Origin: Aralia elata
Lineage: Eukaryota; Streptophyta; Magnoliopsida; Apiales; Araliaceae
Reading direction: 5' to 3'
Assembly (NCBI GenBank): GCA_034770075.1
Contig: JAVJAP010000220.1
Location: 202,305 to 266,304 of the forward strand
Length of the DNA stretch: 64,000 nucleotides
The stretch's first letter is position 1. Each line of letters starts with the position of its first letter. Position numbers and translations under genes: made by a program. The notes beneath the pieces were generated by a model. The model saw only the letters and a list, made by a program, of their open reading frames with translations, was not told the DNA's origin and ran no database searches. Below are positions 44,265 through 56,420 of the stretch, piece by piece.

Positions 44265-46581
44265 TGTGGACACCCAAATTTTGCGTTTTCCTTCTTACTA
44301 ACCATGACAGGAGGGCGAAATCGTCATCTGAACCGGCTTGCGGAAAGCAAAGGAGCGGGCACAAGGGCAAGCGCCCGGCACCGCCCGCAATGATTTGGGC
44401 TAGCCCAAGTCGACGTGACAGCGTATGATCGTCCGAGGCAGGCGATTTCCGAATGAGTGTGTCGCACGTCTCCCGGGAGTTCCCGGACTGCGGAGATACG
44501 AGCCCTGTCTAGCGGAAAACCGACGTTGCGGTACGAATAAATCGAGGCGTTGGCACGAATAAATCGAGAAAGTCAAGCCCGCACCTATGTACAGACGCGG
44601 ATTAGATCTCGCGGCCCAAAGTTGGCGTGCGCCAGCGGTACGAAAACCGTGGAGGGAAAATCAGCTACCTCAGCAGCTGTGGTGCGATGGGAGGCGTGCC
44701 AGGCTGGCCAGCCGAAAAGATCCATCTTGCGTGCCAGCCGCAGTATAGATCTTGTTCGGCTGGTTTTTGGCCAGGCCATATTTTTTAAGCTCTGGCAGCT
44801 GGGGCAGCATACAGGGGGGTTTGGGCAGTTTTGCGGAAGAAGAAGAAGATCAGAAGCAGTTTTAGCTTCGGTAATAGAGAGGATATAGCAAAATATTTCT
44901 GTGCAACAATTGAGAGAAAAATGAGAAAATATTTCCTTTGGTGTTAGATTATATCATATTACATCTCAGATTTCCCTCATATACTCAAGTTTACTACACA
45001 ATTTTGGCTATCATTTGCAAGGTGAAAATTTCATTATTTTTGCAATTTCTATCATAGTTATTTGGCTAGATTTAATTGAATTTTTCAAGAATATTATTGA
45101 GTAAATAATGGATTAGGGATTATTGGTGAGGGTTCCATTGGAATCAAAAATCTTTCCTAATAAATCAGATGATATCTTGTATGGTTGAAATTTCTAGTTT
45201 GTTTATGGATGTATATTATGGCGTAATTTAATTGAGTGGTTTTTGTAGGATGTGTTAGGCAATCTACGTTGTTATAATTGAGTATTCAATTTGTTGAGTG
45301 GTTGTAGCATATAGTGGTTGTGAGCCTAGGGAAAGCGACCACGTGGTTCAAATCCGTTGATGGACGTTTGGTGTATGTAATAGATTCAAGAGGCTTGTTT
45401 TGTAGTGTGTAAACCGTTGGGCTTTTTTTTAAAAACGACGCTAAGGCGAGATTCGGGTTTAAGGGCCCCGAAATAGTGAAATTTTTTTGCTGGATTGTGA
45501 TGGCGTTCGGGGATATTTTTGATGTGCTTACAAATGCCCATGAAATCGCCCCGACGCATGTTTAATTGCGCTTGATTTGATTTATGACACGAAAATTGGA
45601 TTTCAAAGCTAAATGATAAGATTTTTTCATAAAATCAATCAAAGTGGGATATTAGAATCACAAAGGTTAAAACTTTGAGAAATTGTTTAATGAATGTCGA
45701 TTCCTATCTAACGAGAAAGCTAAAGAAAAAAATGTTTTCTCCAAAACATCACACCGGAAATGATTTTATAAATAAAATGACGTTTTACTAAACCCGTTGA
45801 TACATAGGGTTACGAAAGAAGATTCTAGAAATTGGCCCGATCATATTCAAACGAAAGCAAACGTATAGATCTCGATTCCTATTGTTGGCAAAGGTTTGAT
45901 AAACTCTTTGTTTTTTGCCAAAACGACACCTAAACGGAAAAAATCTCATAGTTTTTGGACAATTAAAATCAAACCTTTTCCCCATAAAGAATAAAGCTTT
46001 TCTCTCAGTGTATAACGAAAAGTATCATTCCGGAAAGCGTTTCTCAATTTAAAAACAGCAATTTTCCCTAAAATCCAAACGATTCTTTCCATTACATAAA
46101 AAACTCAACCACAACATTCATATAGGCCACACACTACACACACCGCTGCGAGCACACACCACACATTTCTCATGGAATTAAAAGGATAGGAGAAGCATCA
46201 AGATTGCTGGTAACCCGTGTTTCACGGGAAGTCGAGGGGTGCCCTAACACCTTTTTTCCCCTCACTTAAGGCAAAGCCCCCCGAAACTCTATGAATCCTC
46301 GATTCGCAGACCCAATTAATTCGGATGTCAACATATGAGCCATGCGATTTATAATAAAAATACCGAAAATTTCGGATGAGTTGGTAACCATCCATTTCAA
46401 ATATTACCAACTGGCCGACTCTGGGTTAATTGGGACTCATCATAAAAAACGATCTTTCAAAACCCCGTCGACATTCAATGCCCGACCTTTTTTCCAAAAC
46501 GTACAATCTAAATCAAAAGGCTTACTAAAAATTTGGAAAAAAGAGAAAGCTGAGAGAAAAAATCACCGGTGGACGTCGACA
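44265..46581 (+). repeat. Tat 3' LTR
   Basis: 2317 bases, TGTGGACACC to CGTCGACA, collinear with the 5' LTR but about 190 bases longer. Nearly all early differences are one-base insertions next to identical or similar bases (TTTCC to TTTTCC, GAAGC to GAAAGC, CGCCGC to CGCCCGC). It runs straight into copia coding sequence with no target duplication. Confidence 0.9.
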
Positions 46582-47101
46582 CTACCATTGCAATAAGTCG
46601 GGACACTGGAAGAGGAACTGCAAGGAGTATCTTGCGGACCAAAAAAAGCTTGGAGAAGCTTCAACTTCCAATCTAGATTTGTTCATGATTGAAATTAATT
46701 TTTTTGAAAGTTCAAATTCTACTTGGGTATTGGATATCGGCTGTAGTTCTCACATATGTAATAATATGCAGGGACTAAGCAGAAGTAGAAAGCTGAACAA
46801 GGATGAAGTCGTCCTACGAGTGGGAAATGGAGCAAAGGTTTCTGCATTAGCTGTAGGGACTTATTGTTTAGCACTGCCTTCGGGCAAGTTCATTAGTTTA
46901 AATAATTGTTATTATGTTCCGACACTCATTAGAAACATTATTTCAATTTCTGTATTGGATATGGATGATTTTGATATTATAATAAAGAACAACCGTTGTT
47001 CTATTTATAATAAAAATGTTTTATATGGTGTTGGGAACCTACTGAATGGACTTTACATACTTGACTTGCATGAAAATATACTTCAAATTGAAACAAACTA
47101 A
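46582..47101 (+). pseudogene. copia gag end and protease
   Basis: Opens in the gag zinc knuckle (YHCNKSGHWKRNCKEYL, about 46583-46635), then a linker and the protease. The active site reads D-I-G-C-S-S-H-I-C near 46734-46760, where family members usually have D-T/S-G; the catalytic Asp is kept. The frame stays open from the junction to the TAA at 47099-47101, where integrase sequence soon follows. In copia elements these are parts of one polyprotein, so the stop is a lesion or a sequencing error. Confidence 0.8.
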
Positions 47102-47776
47102 GAAAAGAAAAAGAGATGGATGTTAATTTATACCTTTATGTGGCACTGTAGACTCGGTCATATCAATAAAATAAGATTATCCAAGTTGCATAAAGATGGG
47201 CTTTTAGAGCTATCTGATTACGAATCATATCCAACTTGTGAATCTTGTCTCATGGGTAAAAATGACTAAATCTCCTTTTACTGGAAAAGGAGAAAGAGTT
47301 TACAGAGTTGTTAGAGTTGGTACACACAGACGTATGTGGACCTATGACAACGAATGCACGAGGAGGGTATTTTTATTTTATTACTTTCACTGATGATCAT
47401 TCTAGATTTGGATATGTGTATTTAATGAAATACAAATCTGAATCGTTTGAAAAGTTCAAAGAATTCAGAAGTGAAGTAGAGAAGCAAACTGGTAAGAGTA
47501 TTAAGATTCTTCAATCGGATCGAGGAGGGAAATACTTGACTAATGAGTTTCTCAATTGTCCTCAAAGAAAATGGTATAATCTCACAATGGACTCCACCAG
47601 GGACGCCACAGTTTGAATGGTGTAATCTGAAAGGAGAAATCGAACATTGTTGGACACGGTTTCGTTCTATGATGAGTTTTACCGACCTTTCAGTATCCTT
47701 CTGGGGTTATGCCCTAGAATCGGCTGCATACCTACTTAACAAGGTACCTACCAAATCCGTCCCAAAGACCCCATAA
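47102..47776 (+). pseudogene. copia integrase
   Basis: Zinc domain at 47141-47250 (WHCRLGHINKIRL ... CESCLMGK), then a stop near 47267. The core has D at 47329 (LVHTDVCGPM), D at 47518 (LQSDRGGKYL) and the expected Glu codon at 47629-47631, beyond two stops. A later piece continues to 47776 (FRSMMSFTDLSVSFWGYALE, VPTKSVPKTP). The catalytic acids are all present despite the breaks, which look like single-base insertions. Confidence 0.8.
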
Positions 47777-49990
47777 TGAGATATGGACAATGGAGGAAAC
47801 CTAGTCTTAATCATGTTAAGACTTGGGGTTGTCCAGCTTATGTCAAAAGGGTTTGAGCATGATAAGCTGAAGACCTAGATCCGACAAGTGTAGATTTGTG
47901 GGATATCCTAAAGAAAGTTTAGGATTATTATTTCTATCATCTTACTGATCAAAAGGTGTTTGTAGCGAAACACGCTGCCTTCTTGGGAAAAGTGGAGTTT
48001 ATCCTCGAAGGGGTCAGTGGGAGTAGACGTAAAGTTATTATCTAGAAGAAGTTCAAGAACCACAAAGAAACTTAAGATCAAAGTTAGGTACGCTGTCCAA
48101 GTAGAAGAACCTACTGTACCATTACCTTATTCATAAATCTGGGAAGAGTACCGAAGATACCTGAAAGGTATGGATTCATCATAGAGGATGATGATGAGGT
48201 AACGGCATCATAGATGATGATGATCCAGTTGGACTTACGAAGAGGCTGACTATGTGGTACGTGAAGACTCAGAGAAATGGCCTAGAGAGTCATTGAAATC
48301 CGAGATGGGACTCCATGTATGATGAAAAAACCAAGTATGGACTTGGTTTTGGTTTCACCACCTGAGGGGCATTAAAGCCTATTTGAGGTGTAAATGGGTA
48401 CTTTTAACGGAGAGTAAGACTGGATTGCGGGACGGCAAATGGTTATGAGACCCTATAAGGCCCGTGCTGGTTGCAAAAGGTGTATGTCATAACAAAGACA
48501 AGGAGTTGACTATGATGAAACCTTTGTTCACCAGTAGCTATGATCAAGTCCATTCGGATTGATTTTGCTTGCCAATTGCAGCTTATTATGACTACGAGAT
48601 CTTGGCCAATTTCATGGACGTGAAAACGGCCCCTCTCCCTTCCTCATTGGCAGAGCTTTGAGGGAGAGAATGTTATATATGATTACAGCTAGAGGGTTTT
48701 GTTTTCAACGGAGGAACAAACCACGTCTGTAAGCTTACAAACGATCCATTTATGGACTGAAGCAAGCTTCTCGAAAGATGGAACATCCGTTGTTTTGATG
48801 AGATAAATCAAAAGGTTTTTTTTTGGATTTTTTTATCAAAAATGAGGATGAACCTTGTGTGTGTACAAGAAGGTTAGTGGGATGTGCTGTTTGCGTATTC
48901 CTTTGTATTTATATGTTGATGATATATTACTGATAGGGAATGATGTTCCTATGCTACAAGTCGATCAAAATTTGGTTATCTAAAAACACTTCTCCATTGA
49001 AGGACTTGGGTGAGAATCCTATATTTTGGGGGATTAAAGATTCTATAGAGATAGATCTAAAAGGATTGCTAGGGCTGTATTGACCCAAGGAAAGTACATT
49101 GACTCGATGCTTTAAAAGAAGTTTTAGAATGGAAGATTCCAAGAGAGGTCTTCATGCCGGGATGAGCCATGGAGAGATACATCTCTCCAAGAAAAACAAG
49201 CCCCCAAAGACACCTGAGGAGAAGAGACCGGTATGAGTAACGATTTCCTTATGCTTCTGCAATAGGATCTATCATGCTACGGATAGTTGATGATATGTGT
49301 ACTAGACCAGGATGTCGCTTTCATGCACTTAGGTGTTAACAAAGCAGAAGAAATCTGTTTGACTTCGTTGTTGAAATCCAGGGAGAGAAAGAGCACTGGA
49401 AGGCAGTGAAAAAAATACATCCTAAAGGTACTTGAGAAGAACTTAAGGATGTATTTCTGTGTCTACGGATTGGCGGTCTGAATTGAAAACTAGAAGGGCT
49501 ATAGCAGGACTCTAAGTTTTTCAAAACGGACCAAGGATGACAGCTAAATCCGTTTCAAGGATAATTGGTGTTTACCTTAAACGGTGGCGCGGGGTGAGTT
49601 GGAAGAGTTCTAAGCAGCAAACCAATTGCTTGATTCAGTGACAGAGGCAGAGAGGTACATAGCTGCAAAGGTGAAGCTTGGCAAAGGAAGCTGTTTGGAT
49701 GAAGTAAGTTCATAACTGAACTTGGAGTTGTGGTCCTAGCATTAGAGGAAGCCATACCTTTATTCTGTGACAACCCGGAGCTGTTGCGTAGGCTAAGGGA
49801 ACCTAGGTCTCATCAGAAATCCAAACACGGTGTTGTTTGCGACGGTTTTCATATTGATTAGATGAGATCATTGAAAGAGGAGATGTCACCCTGGAGCGTT
49901 GTGGACTCCTCTCAAGACATCATGTTGCAGATCCATTTACTAAAGCTTTAACACAAAACAGCAGTTTGATCGGTCACTTACTTTAGAGAA
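47777..49990 (+). pseudogene. copia reverse transcriptase and RNase H, shattered
   Basis: Traces in all frames: the WGCPAY-type integrase-RT link near 47826, RT palm with YVDD at 48912-48923 (YVDDILLIGND), then the RNase H blocks SWKSSKQQ (about 49595-49620), a CDNPGAV-like box (49770-49790) and HHVADPFTKA (about 49918-49947). Order and spacing are normal for copia pol. No frame exceeds about 80 residues. This region is dense in indels relative to what the retained motifs would suggest. Confidence 0.72.
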
Positions 49991-50027
49991 GATGGGTTCA
50001 TTAGATACCAAAGCGATTGGCTTTGTG

Positions 50028-50039
50028 CAAGTGGGAGAT
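50028..50039 (+). other. copia polypurine tract
   Basis: GCAAGTGGGAGAT directly before the LTR start, the usual AAGTGGGAGATTG form of plant copia elements. Confidence 0.8.
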
Positions 50040-52269
50040 TGAATGAAAGTAGTATGCACACAAGCCACAATCAATATTTTTTGATGATGATGTGAGCATC
50101 ATACTTGTGTATAATCTTATTCATTTATTAATACATAAGAATTGATTCTTCTTCTTTACTTAAAAGGCCATTTTATATTATTTATTGCATTAGTGCTGGT
50201 TTATATTAAATGTGATTAAAACTCATTAGGTTCATAGTTTTGAGTAATGCTATTTAGAATCATGATGGTGATCATGCTAATGAGATCTAAATTCAAAGAG
50301 AGCTCCACAAACTAAAAATTGTTTCCATAATCGTTTTGTGATTACTAAAAAGGGGATTACCTGTGAATCCGGATAGATTGATACGTTACATACGTTTGCT
50401 TGCTCTTAGGAAAAGAGGATGTTTGTTGATGCTCATAATCATTTGAGTGTGGAGGACCACTAAAAGCAAAGTATGTTATGGTGCTTTTATTTTTGGGGGG
50501 GGAGAATAAATTACTGAAGTAGTTGTTATTATGTAGCTCGCTATAGGAGATACCTAATATGGAGGTTTTACTCGCCTCATCAATAGAGAATTATATAGTA
50601 GATAGTTAGTACAAGTGATTCTTGGACTTGAGATCATCATAGTATCTAGTGTATGATGAGGTTATTTTATTACTTTTGACATGTCCCTTAAGACCTTTAG
50701 GGTTATATCAAAGGGTATTATTATTTAATGATTGGGTTAAAATAAGTTGTACATGGAGATAGGTGAATATGATCAACAAAGAAACTAACTAGAATCTACC
50801 TCGTCCTAGCAAAAGATGTGAATGTCCTATGAATTGATTCGAATATAATGACAACTCAAGTATGAGTAGTCCCTTGGGCCAAAGGCAGAAATGAAATTAG
50901 AAAGGAGGTTTCCTAAATTATATTTGCATTATTTAAGAGTTGTGCATTTGGGAAATCGAAAATACATATAATTAAATTAAAATAAGGACCTTGACAGTAT
51001 AATCCTCTTCCCTTGTCATGTCTTATATTTATTAATTAGGACATTGTATGGATATGTTTTAGAAGGATTTGAATTGTTCTGGTTTAACTATGCACTGAAA
51101 GGTTCTTTTGTGATTAAAAAATGTTGAAATCTTCTATAATTATCTGGAAAGTCGTTGATCGCTTAAGGGCGGCTTTTCCCCTACCCTTTATTTTTAGAAA
51201 ATTTTAGAATAATTATTCTCATATTAAATGAATTAAATACGTTTTTAAATTTTTTTGTATTTATTTAAATTAAATTAGAATGTTGTTCTAATTGTTTTTT
51301 TATTTTACAAAAACGGTTTAATATGGAGAACCTAATATGGTCACACGCAAAAGAAAAATATATTTATTTAAGGATAGTAAAATGACATAATTCGTTTAAT
51401 AATAATAAGTTAAGTAGTATTTTATAATTTAATCTATGGAGATAGAATAAATTTATTAAAATAGCTTAATATTTATTATATTAATATTTTGGAAATATTA
51501 AATATTAAATTAAATAAGAGGGGTCTATATTATTATTTATTTATTTACTGTATTTACTATTATTTAATTCCTAATAGGGATTTGTTGTGCGTTTCATTCT
51601 TTTTGTACGTTTTTTATTTTCTTTCTTGGGGAAGTTAATTAATAGGAAGTTTACTCTCTCATGAATTCCTAATTGGATTAGGATGCATAATTAATTTAAA
51701 GGAGTTTTACAGTTATTAATTATAATAGAAACCCCTTTGAATCCCTAAATTAGTTTAGGGAAGGGTTTATTCCTACATCTATAAATTAAGAGGAGTCTTA
51801 TCATAGATTGGGGGTTTTACCACACTCTTTGTATTATAGATTGTGGAGAGTTACTTACAATTTCTATAGATGATAGGAAACTAGGGTTTTTTCTTTTTGC
51901 CAGATACCCAACTTCTTGGAATACCTATTCTTCCTTGGTGGGATCACCTCTAGAGGCCAAACACTTAGTGTGGCTAACGTCGTGATCAAAGGAAGGAATC
52001 TCATCTGATGGAAATTCAAGAGAGAACGCGAAGGAATTGGAGGTTGAACATGATTATACCCGAGGAAGCTTTGATCTACGGTAGGGCTTTTCATATAATT
52101 TTTTTATTCTCTTTCTCTCTTTCGGTTTTAATTGATAATTGAACACAAGGATAGATCATGGTGATGGTTTGTATTAAAATTTTTAAAATCAAATTTTTAT
52201 CACGCTTCCGCCTCCAATTTATGTAATTTGATTGCATTGCTTGCGTTTTATATAACAAAAATCCTAACA
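50040..52269 (+). repeat. copia 3' LTR
   Basis: 2230 bases from TGAATGAAAGTAGTATGCAC to AATCCTAACA. Reverse-complemented 1589-3392 aligns along its length (for example the GAAAGTCGTTGATCGC segment near 51150). No coding content. Confidence 0.88.
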
Positions 52270-52270
52270 C

Positions 52271-53760
52271 TGTGAACCATTCAAACACAGGGATATGGTG
52301 TTCACGAGTACTACATAACCCAACATCTATTTAAATAAATTAACATTAAATTAATAATTAAATACTAATATTCATTTCGATTTAATCCCAGGTCACGTAA
52401 CCTTAATTAAACTCAAACACAATAGGTCATCTCTTAATACATCATCGCGGAAACGGGAAAGGAAAACTAAAAACTGTTACAAAATAAAATTTAATTCTGT
52501 GCAGGTCTTCGCCTTCCCTTTCTCCTTGTCCCCAAACCTTCTGCTTTTTTCATTTTAACTTCGCTGAATTAGAAAATGTTTTTTTTTTTAATTAAGCAAG
52601 AATTGAGCACAAATTGCCCAATAAGTAAATAAAGCAGTTTTTAACATCAGACATCGATAATAGGTTCATTGTATTATAGCTTTCTTTAATAATTATAAAG
52701 ATTAATTGTGAAAGTAATATCCCGAATGTCAGAGATAGGAGTTTTACAAATGATTTCTATCAGCATACTAAGCAGTTAATAAATACCTTTTGAACATTTG
52801 TTTTTATTTTTTTTATTCATCTCAAAAAACCATCAGAACATTTTAACAATCACTTATGGTGTTAGGGGTTATTCGGTAGGACTGTAAAACATTTCTCCGC
52901 AAGTACTCTAGGGGATCTACCCTTATCGTACCCTTTATATATTGTGCACAACATATTAAAGTTTAGACGCCTAATAAACGTTTACAATGGGAACTATATG
53001 GCCCGATATCGATTACCCCGTTTGTTTTTTTTTTATAATCCGGTGTTGTTTGTTTCATCTTAGTTTTCATCCTAGTTCCGCTACCAAAGCAATTTTGGAT
53101 TGGTAGACTTTTAAATGTTCTAGAATGAATTTGGAATTAATTCAATAATGTAATATTTAACATCGGATAACGTTTCTAGTCGAGAACAAATGGCCTATTA
53201 TATAAACACCTCCTGTAAAAGTAGATCTTCATAAATATTTTTTTAAGCAAACTTTATTTTAAACCATAAAATAATTTGAAAATAATATAATTGAGATAAT
53301 CCCAATCAATAGAATATTTTTTTTGACAATAATATTAAGCTAAAGTCATGAGCTATAGCTTGCAACATAAGAAAACTTGTTACACAATAATTAAATTGCA
53401 CAATAGTTAGGAAACTTACATTCTTCACTGAAATAAAAGTGTAATAAAGATAGGATACTTGCCTGGATTATTTTGTCTTTTCTATTAGATAATGCTATTA
53501 AATTGTCCTTCAAAAGACCTTACACAGTTATTCATTAAGGTCAGCGGGTTTTTCGATTCAAATCAGTTCACAATATTTTAAAACTCATTTCATTGGATTA
53601 ATATAATACTCATTTTAAGTTCAATACTTAAGCTTTTGATTTTTTGTTTTCTATTATTATAGAAAGTTCATAAATGTTTCATTTTATTTGTAGAAATGCT
53701 TATCTATAAACTATTCAAAAATGTGGCTACGATTATTACACAATAAATGTGGCATCGATT
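52271..53760 (-). repeat. third G1/G2-family LTR, partial
   Basis: Starts TGTGAACC one base after the copia LTR. It parallels 6426 onwards and 15360 onwards: a GGTGTTCACGAGTAC-like segment, a CTTCGCCTTCCCTTTCTCC block, a GAGCACAAATTGCCCAATAAGTA block, and a GATACTTGCCTGG end near 53450. No primer-binding site lies to the left because the copia element joins exactly there. The right boundary is uncertain. Confidence 0.62.
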
Positions 53761-53764
53761 ATTT

Positions 53765-54279
53765 ACAAACGTTCAGAAAAACTGCAGCGATCGGCGACGT
53801 CCCGCTTAGCGCACGCCCATGCCAGCCCGGGTAAGGTCTGCGCACGTTTATGCCCAGGACTGCGGTAGGTCAGTACCAGTGTAGAGGCACTTGTGGCCCC
53901 AACAGCACCATCACAGAGCAATTGCGCTGTGCCCAAACTAGCACCATCACAGAGGCGCTGCTACGTGTTGTGCTCTGATTACATTGTGTGTGTCTGGCAT
54001 TGCGCTAGCTGCGCCAGTCTCCCTAGATGCCTTAGCATAGAGGCATCACTTTTTTATATCGCGGCACGCAGAGGAACTTGGATCCTGCTGTTCTCAAGCG
54101 CGAGCGAAAGACTAGACGTTAGAAATTTTGTTTCAGTGGTGTTGTCAAAAGTTATTACTAAGTTTATTAAAGTAAATTTGGCAGGGTGTTCGGTAGGTGC
54201 AGCGCCCCCCCGAGCCAATGTTTTTTATTATACTCTTTTGGGTTCTCACCACACACATTATATAAATATATACATATAG
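53765..54279 (+). other. GC-rich island with an unrecognised frame
   Basis: A sharp rise in GC within AT-rich DNA. It holds a 128-residue plus-strand frame at 53893-54279 rich in Cys, Ser and Ala with no motif I recognise. AGCACCATCACAGAG occurs twice, at 53904-53918 and 53940-53954. It may be LTR U5 or regulatory sequence rather than coding. Confidence 0.35.
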
Positions 54280-55985
54280 TATATTTATATATACACACAC
54301 ACACACACACTTACTATATTATAGTGACAATATAATAAGTAATAATATATGGTATATATACCACTATATTAAACTCATAATAGATTTTTTTAATCACAAC
54401 TGTTCATAAGTAATTAATTCATTAATTATTTTTTAACAAATAATATATTATAAATTAGATTATTATTTAAGTTTTTTTAAAATATTGTATAGAGATATAC
54501 AATATATTGATGAAGGATATGATGTTCATATTGTGCGTTATAAAATTTGATTGACAAAGTTATATTAAAATTTTTTTAATTTGAACCTCATATATAGTAA
54601 GAAAAATTTTAAAAAAATTTATAATTAAAATTTTTAATGGAGAGGTCCAATTTTTATATACTAATACTTAAAATTTTTAAAAATTTACCTTACATTTATT
54701 AAATAGCATATTTTTTTATTTTTTTTTTTGAGTGGGGTCAATTGAACCCACACAACCCTAACCATGTAGCTTTCGCCACTAGCTGTTCTTGGAGTTCTGA
54801 AATTTTTTTTTTTTCTTTATAATTCCATCAGCCAGAGTTTTGTCATTTTATAACTACATCGATTATAGATCGGATAAATATTATTAAAACCATATTTGGG
54901 CTTATGTTGGGACCTCATACTACTAGTATTTCACAAAAATATTTACATACACAAAAATAACACAACAAAGGACATCAACATCAATTTGCCTTAATTAAAT
55001 AAGAGTGCACAGGTCTGTTCCACGCTTAGCAATATTTCCAGGAATTCCCAGATTTTTGGTTGTTTTTTTATTTTCATAGTAGATCTTAAAAATCACATCA
55101 CACTCGTTTTAATTCTGTTTACCATTCAAACTTTGATGTCAAGCATACACATCATTATAACCTAATATTTTAGAAGAAATTATATATATAAGCATATAAA
55201 ACTATCTTGAAGTGCATAAATCCAGAGCCCCGAATTTCCCGAAAAACTCACAGCTTTCCAATTAAACCCAATTTGGCAAAATCAAAAATCCTAGTGAATT
55301 CACTTTCTAGCAAGTTAAATTAAAACGCTTTCCTAGTGGTTCCAGAACATTATAGCTGTGAGCATATACACCAATCTAGCATAACTTTCTCGACTTTCAT
55401 CAAATTCTATTTAGTTTTTAAAGTTAATTTTGTATCTTGTGTGGCATTTTAACAACAACATAAAGCAATGATTCATCCCTTACGAATTTCTATTCGTTAT
55501 TTATTCAATACATTAAGATCATCAGTGATCATATAATTTACCAATTCACAATTTCAAACAAACACTATTTTTTATCACGATTTTATTTTAATGCAATGTT
55601 CCTCTCTATTTTTCTTATGTATAAATGAAAGTTTGTTGGTTCGTATGGGACACAATGTGGATCTAGAAGGGGGGATGGGGTTGTTGAATAGATCCTTTGA
55701 AAACTTTTTTTCATTTATTAATGAAAAGTATAACCAATTATGGAAATATAGGAAATTCAATTCATGCACATCGGAATAATCATTTACAATAACCCCTTCA
55801 TTAGATTACAAGCATAATCTTTTAGGCTAGGTTCAAGTGTACCAAATCTATGGTATGGTTAATTAACAGATAATAGCAGTTTCATTGAGCATTAAAGTAA
55901 ATGAATGCACAGGAGATTTTTTAAGTGGATTCAGAGACTGAATAACTCCTACTCCACTCTTCTACTTCAACAAGTAGGAATCCAC
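54280..55985. other. AT-rich DNA without recognisable genes
   Basis: Contains an AT-rich hairpin and (AC)n at about 54257-54310, an AT-rich stretch typical of old dispersed repeats (54560-54720), and a GTGGGGTCAATTGAACCCAC palindrome-like segment at about 54732-54752. Short frames at 55575-55779 overlap on both strands and show no family. Confidence 0.5.
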
Positions 55986-56420
55986 CTAAATCTAAATGTT
56001 TTTTTTAGTCACAAAGATAAAGAATTTATGCCCTCCTCAGAAGTCCAGTAGACAAGAGTTTGTTTTTTAGCCAACAAAGGCAAGGATGCATTTATGACCC
56101 TCCTCAAGCCCGCGCAGAATCATTGGATCCTCTGACCCCATCTTGAGTCCCGTCAGATCTTTAAAGTTGTTTTTTAGTCCCTCGGACAAGGATCCTATGA
56201 ACCCTCTTCAAGTCCAGCAGATTTTGGGAAACCTAGTTCACAAAGATACCCTTCCTTAAGGCCCAGTAGCCTTGGAACCTGTAGACTAAAGTCCCTGGCA
56301 GACTTAGAATCTCTTATACCCTCTAGTACTCAGTAAGTCCAGCAGACTTAACTTTTGTTTAGGTTCACTTAAGACAAGGTACGCCTTGTGCCCTCTTTGG
56401 TGATGGTATGTTGATTGGTT
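55986..56420. repeat. degenerate tandem repeat
   Basis: Five or six imperfect units of about 75-90 bases. Each contains a TTTTTTAGTC..CAAAGGCAAGGAT part and a CCCTCCTCAAGTCCAGCAGA part. Units are heavily mutated. Origin unknown; it could be part of a degraded LTR. Confidence 0.55.

Larger units (their letters stand above)
27214..46581 (+). mobile_element. Tat/Ogre-lineage Ty3/gypsy retrotransposon, 19.4 kb
   Basis: A full-length element with two LTRs in the same orientation (27214-29338 and 44265-46581). The order is primer site, gag, protease with G-patch-like segment, intron, RT, RNase H, a second archaeal-type RNase H, integrase, a long 3' region with antisense ORFs and a tandem array, polypurine tract, LTR. 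The dual RNase H and the intron between protease and RT are hallmarks of the Tat/Ogre lineage. There is no matching target duplication: the left flank ends ATGGC and the right flank begins CTACC. Gag is open; RT is damaged. Confidence 0.93.
46582..52269 (+). mobile_element. Ty1/copia element, 5' truncated, with 3' LTR
   Basis: Plus-strand copia element starting inside the gag zinc knuckle and running through protease, integrase, RT and RNase H in copia order to a complete 3' LTR. The 5' LTR, leader and most of gag are missing at the join with the Tat LTR. The LTR family equals that of the copia LTR at 1589-3392, but the orientation is opposite and the two are separate insertions. Coding is broken every few hundred bases. 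Confidence 0.85.

Noticed and set aside
27209..46586. Target-site duplication for the full Tat element
   Set aside because: ATGGC on the left and CTACC on the right do not match, and shifting either boundary by a few bases does not help.
1..52269. The two copia LTRs as ends of one element
   Set aside because: They are in opposite orientation, about 48 kb apart, and differ by about 430 bases in length. They belong to separate insertions of one family.
54732..54785. Possible tRNA or tRNA-like segment around GGGGTCAATTGAACCC
   Set aside because: No cloverleaf arms or anticodon loop can be placed. It resembles a common dispersed plant repeat end.
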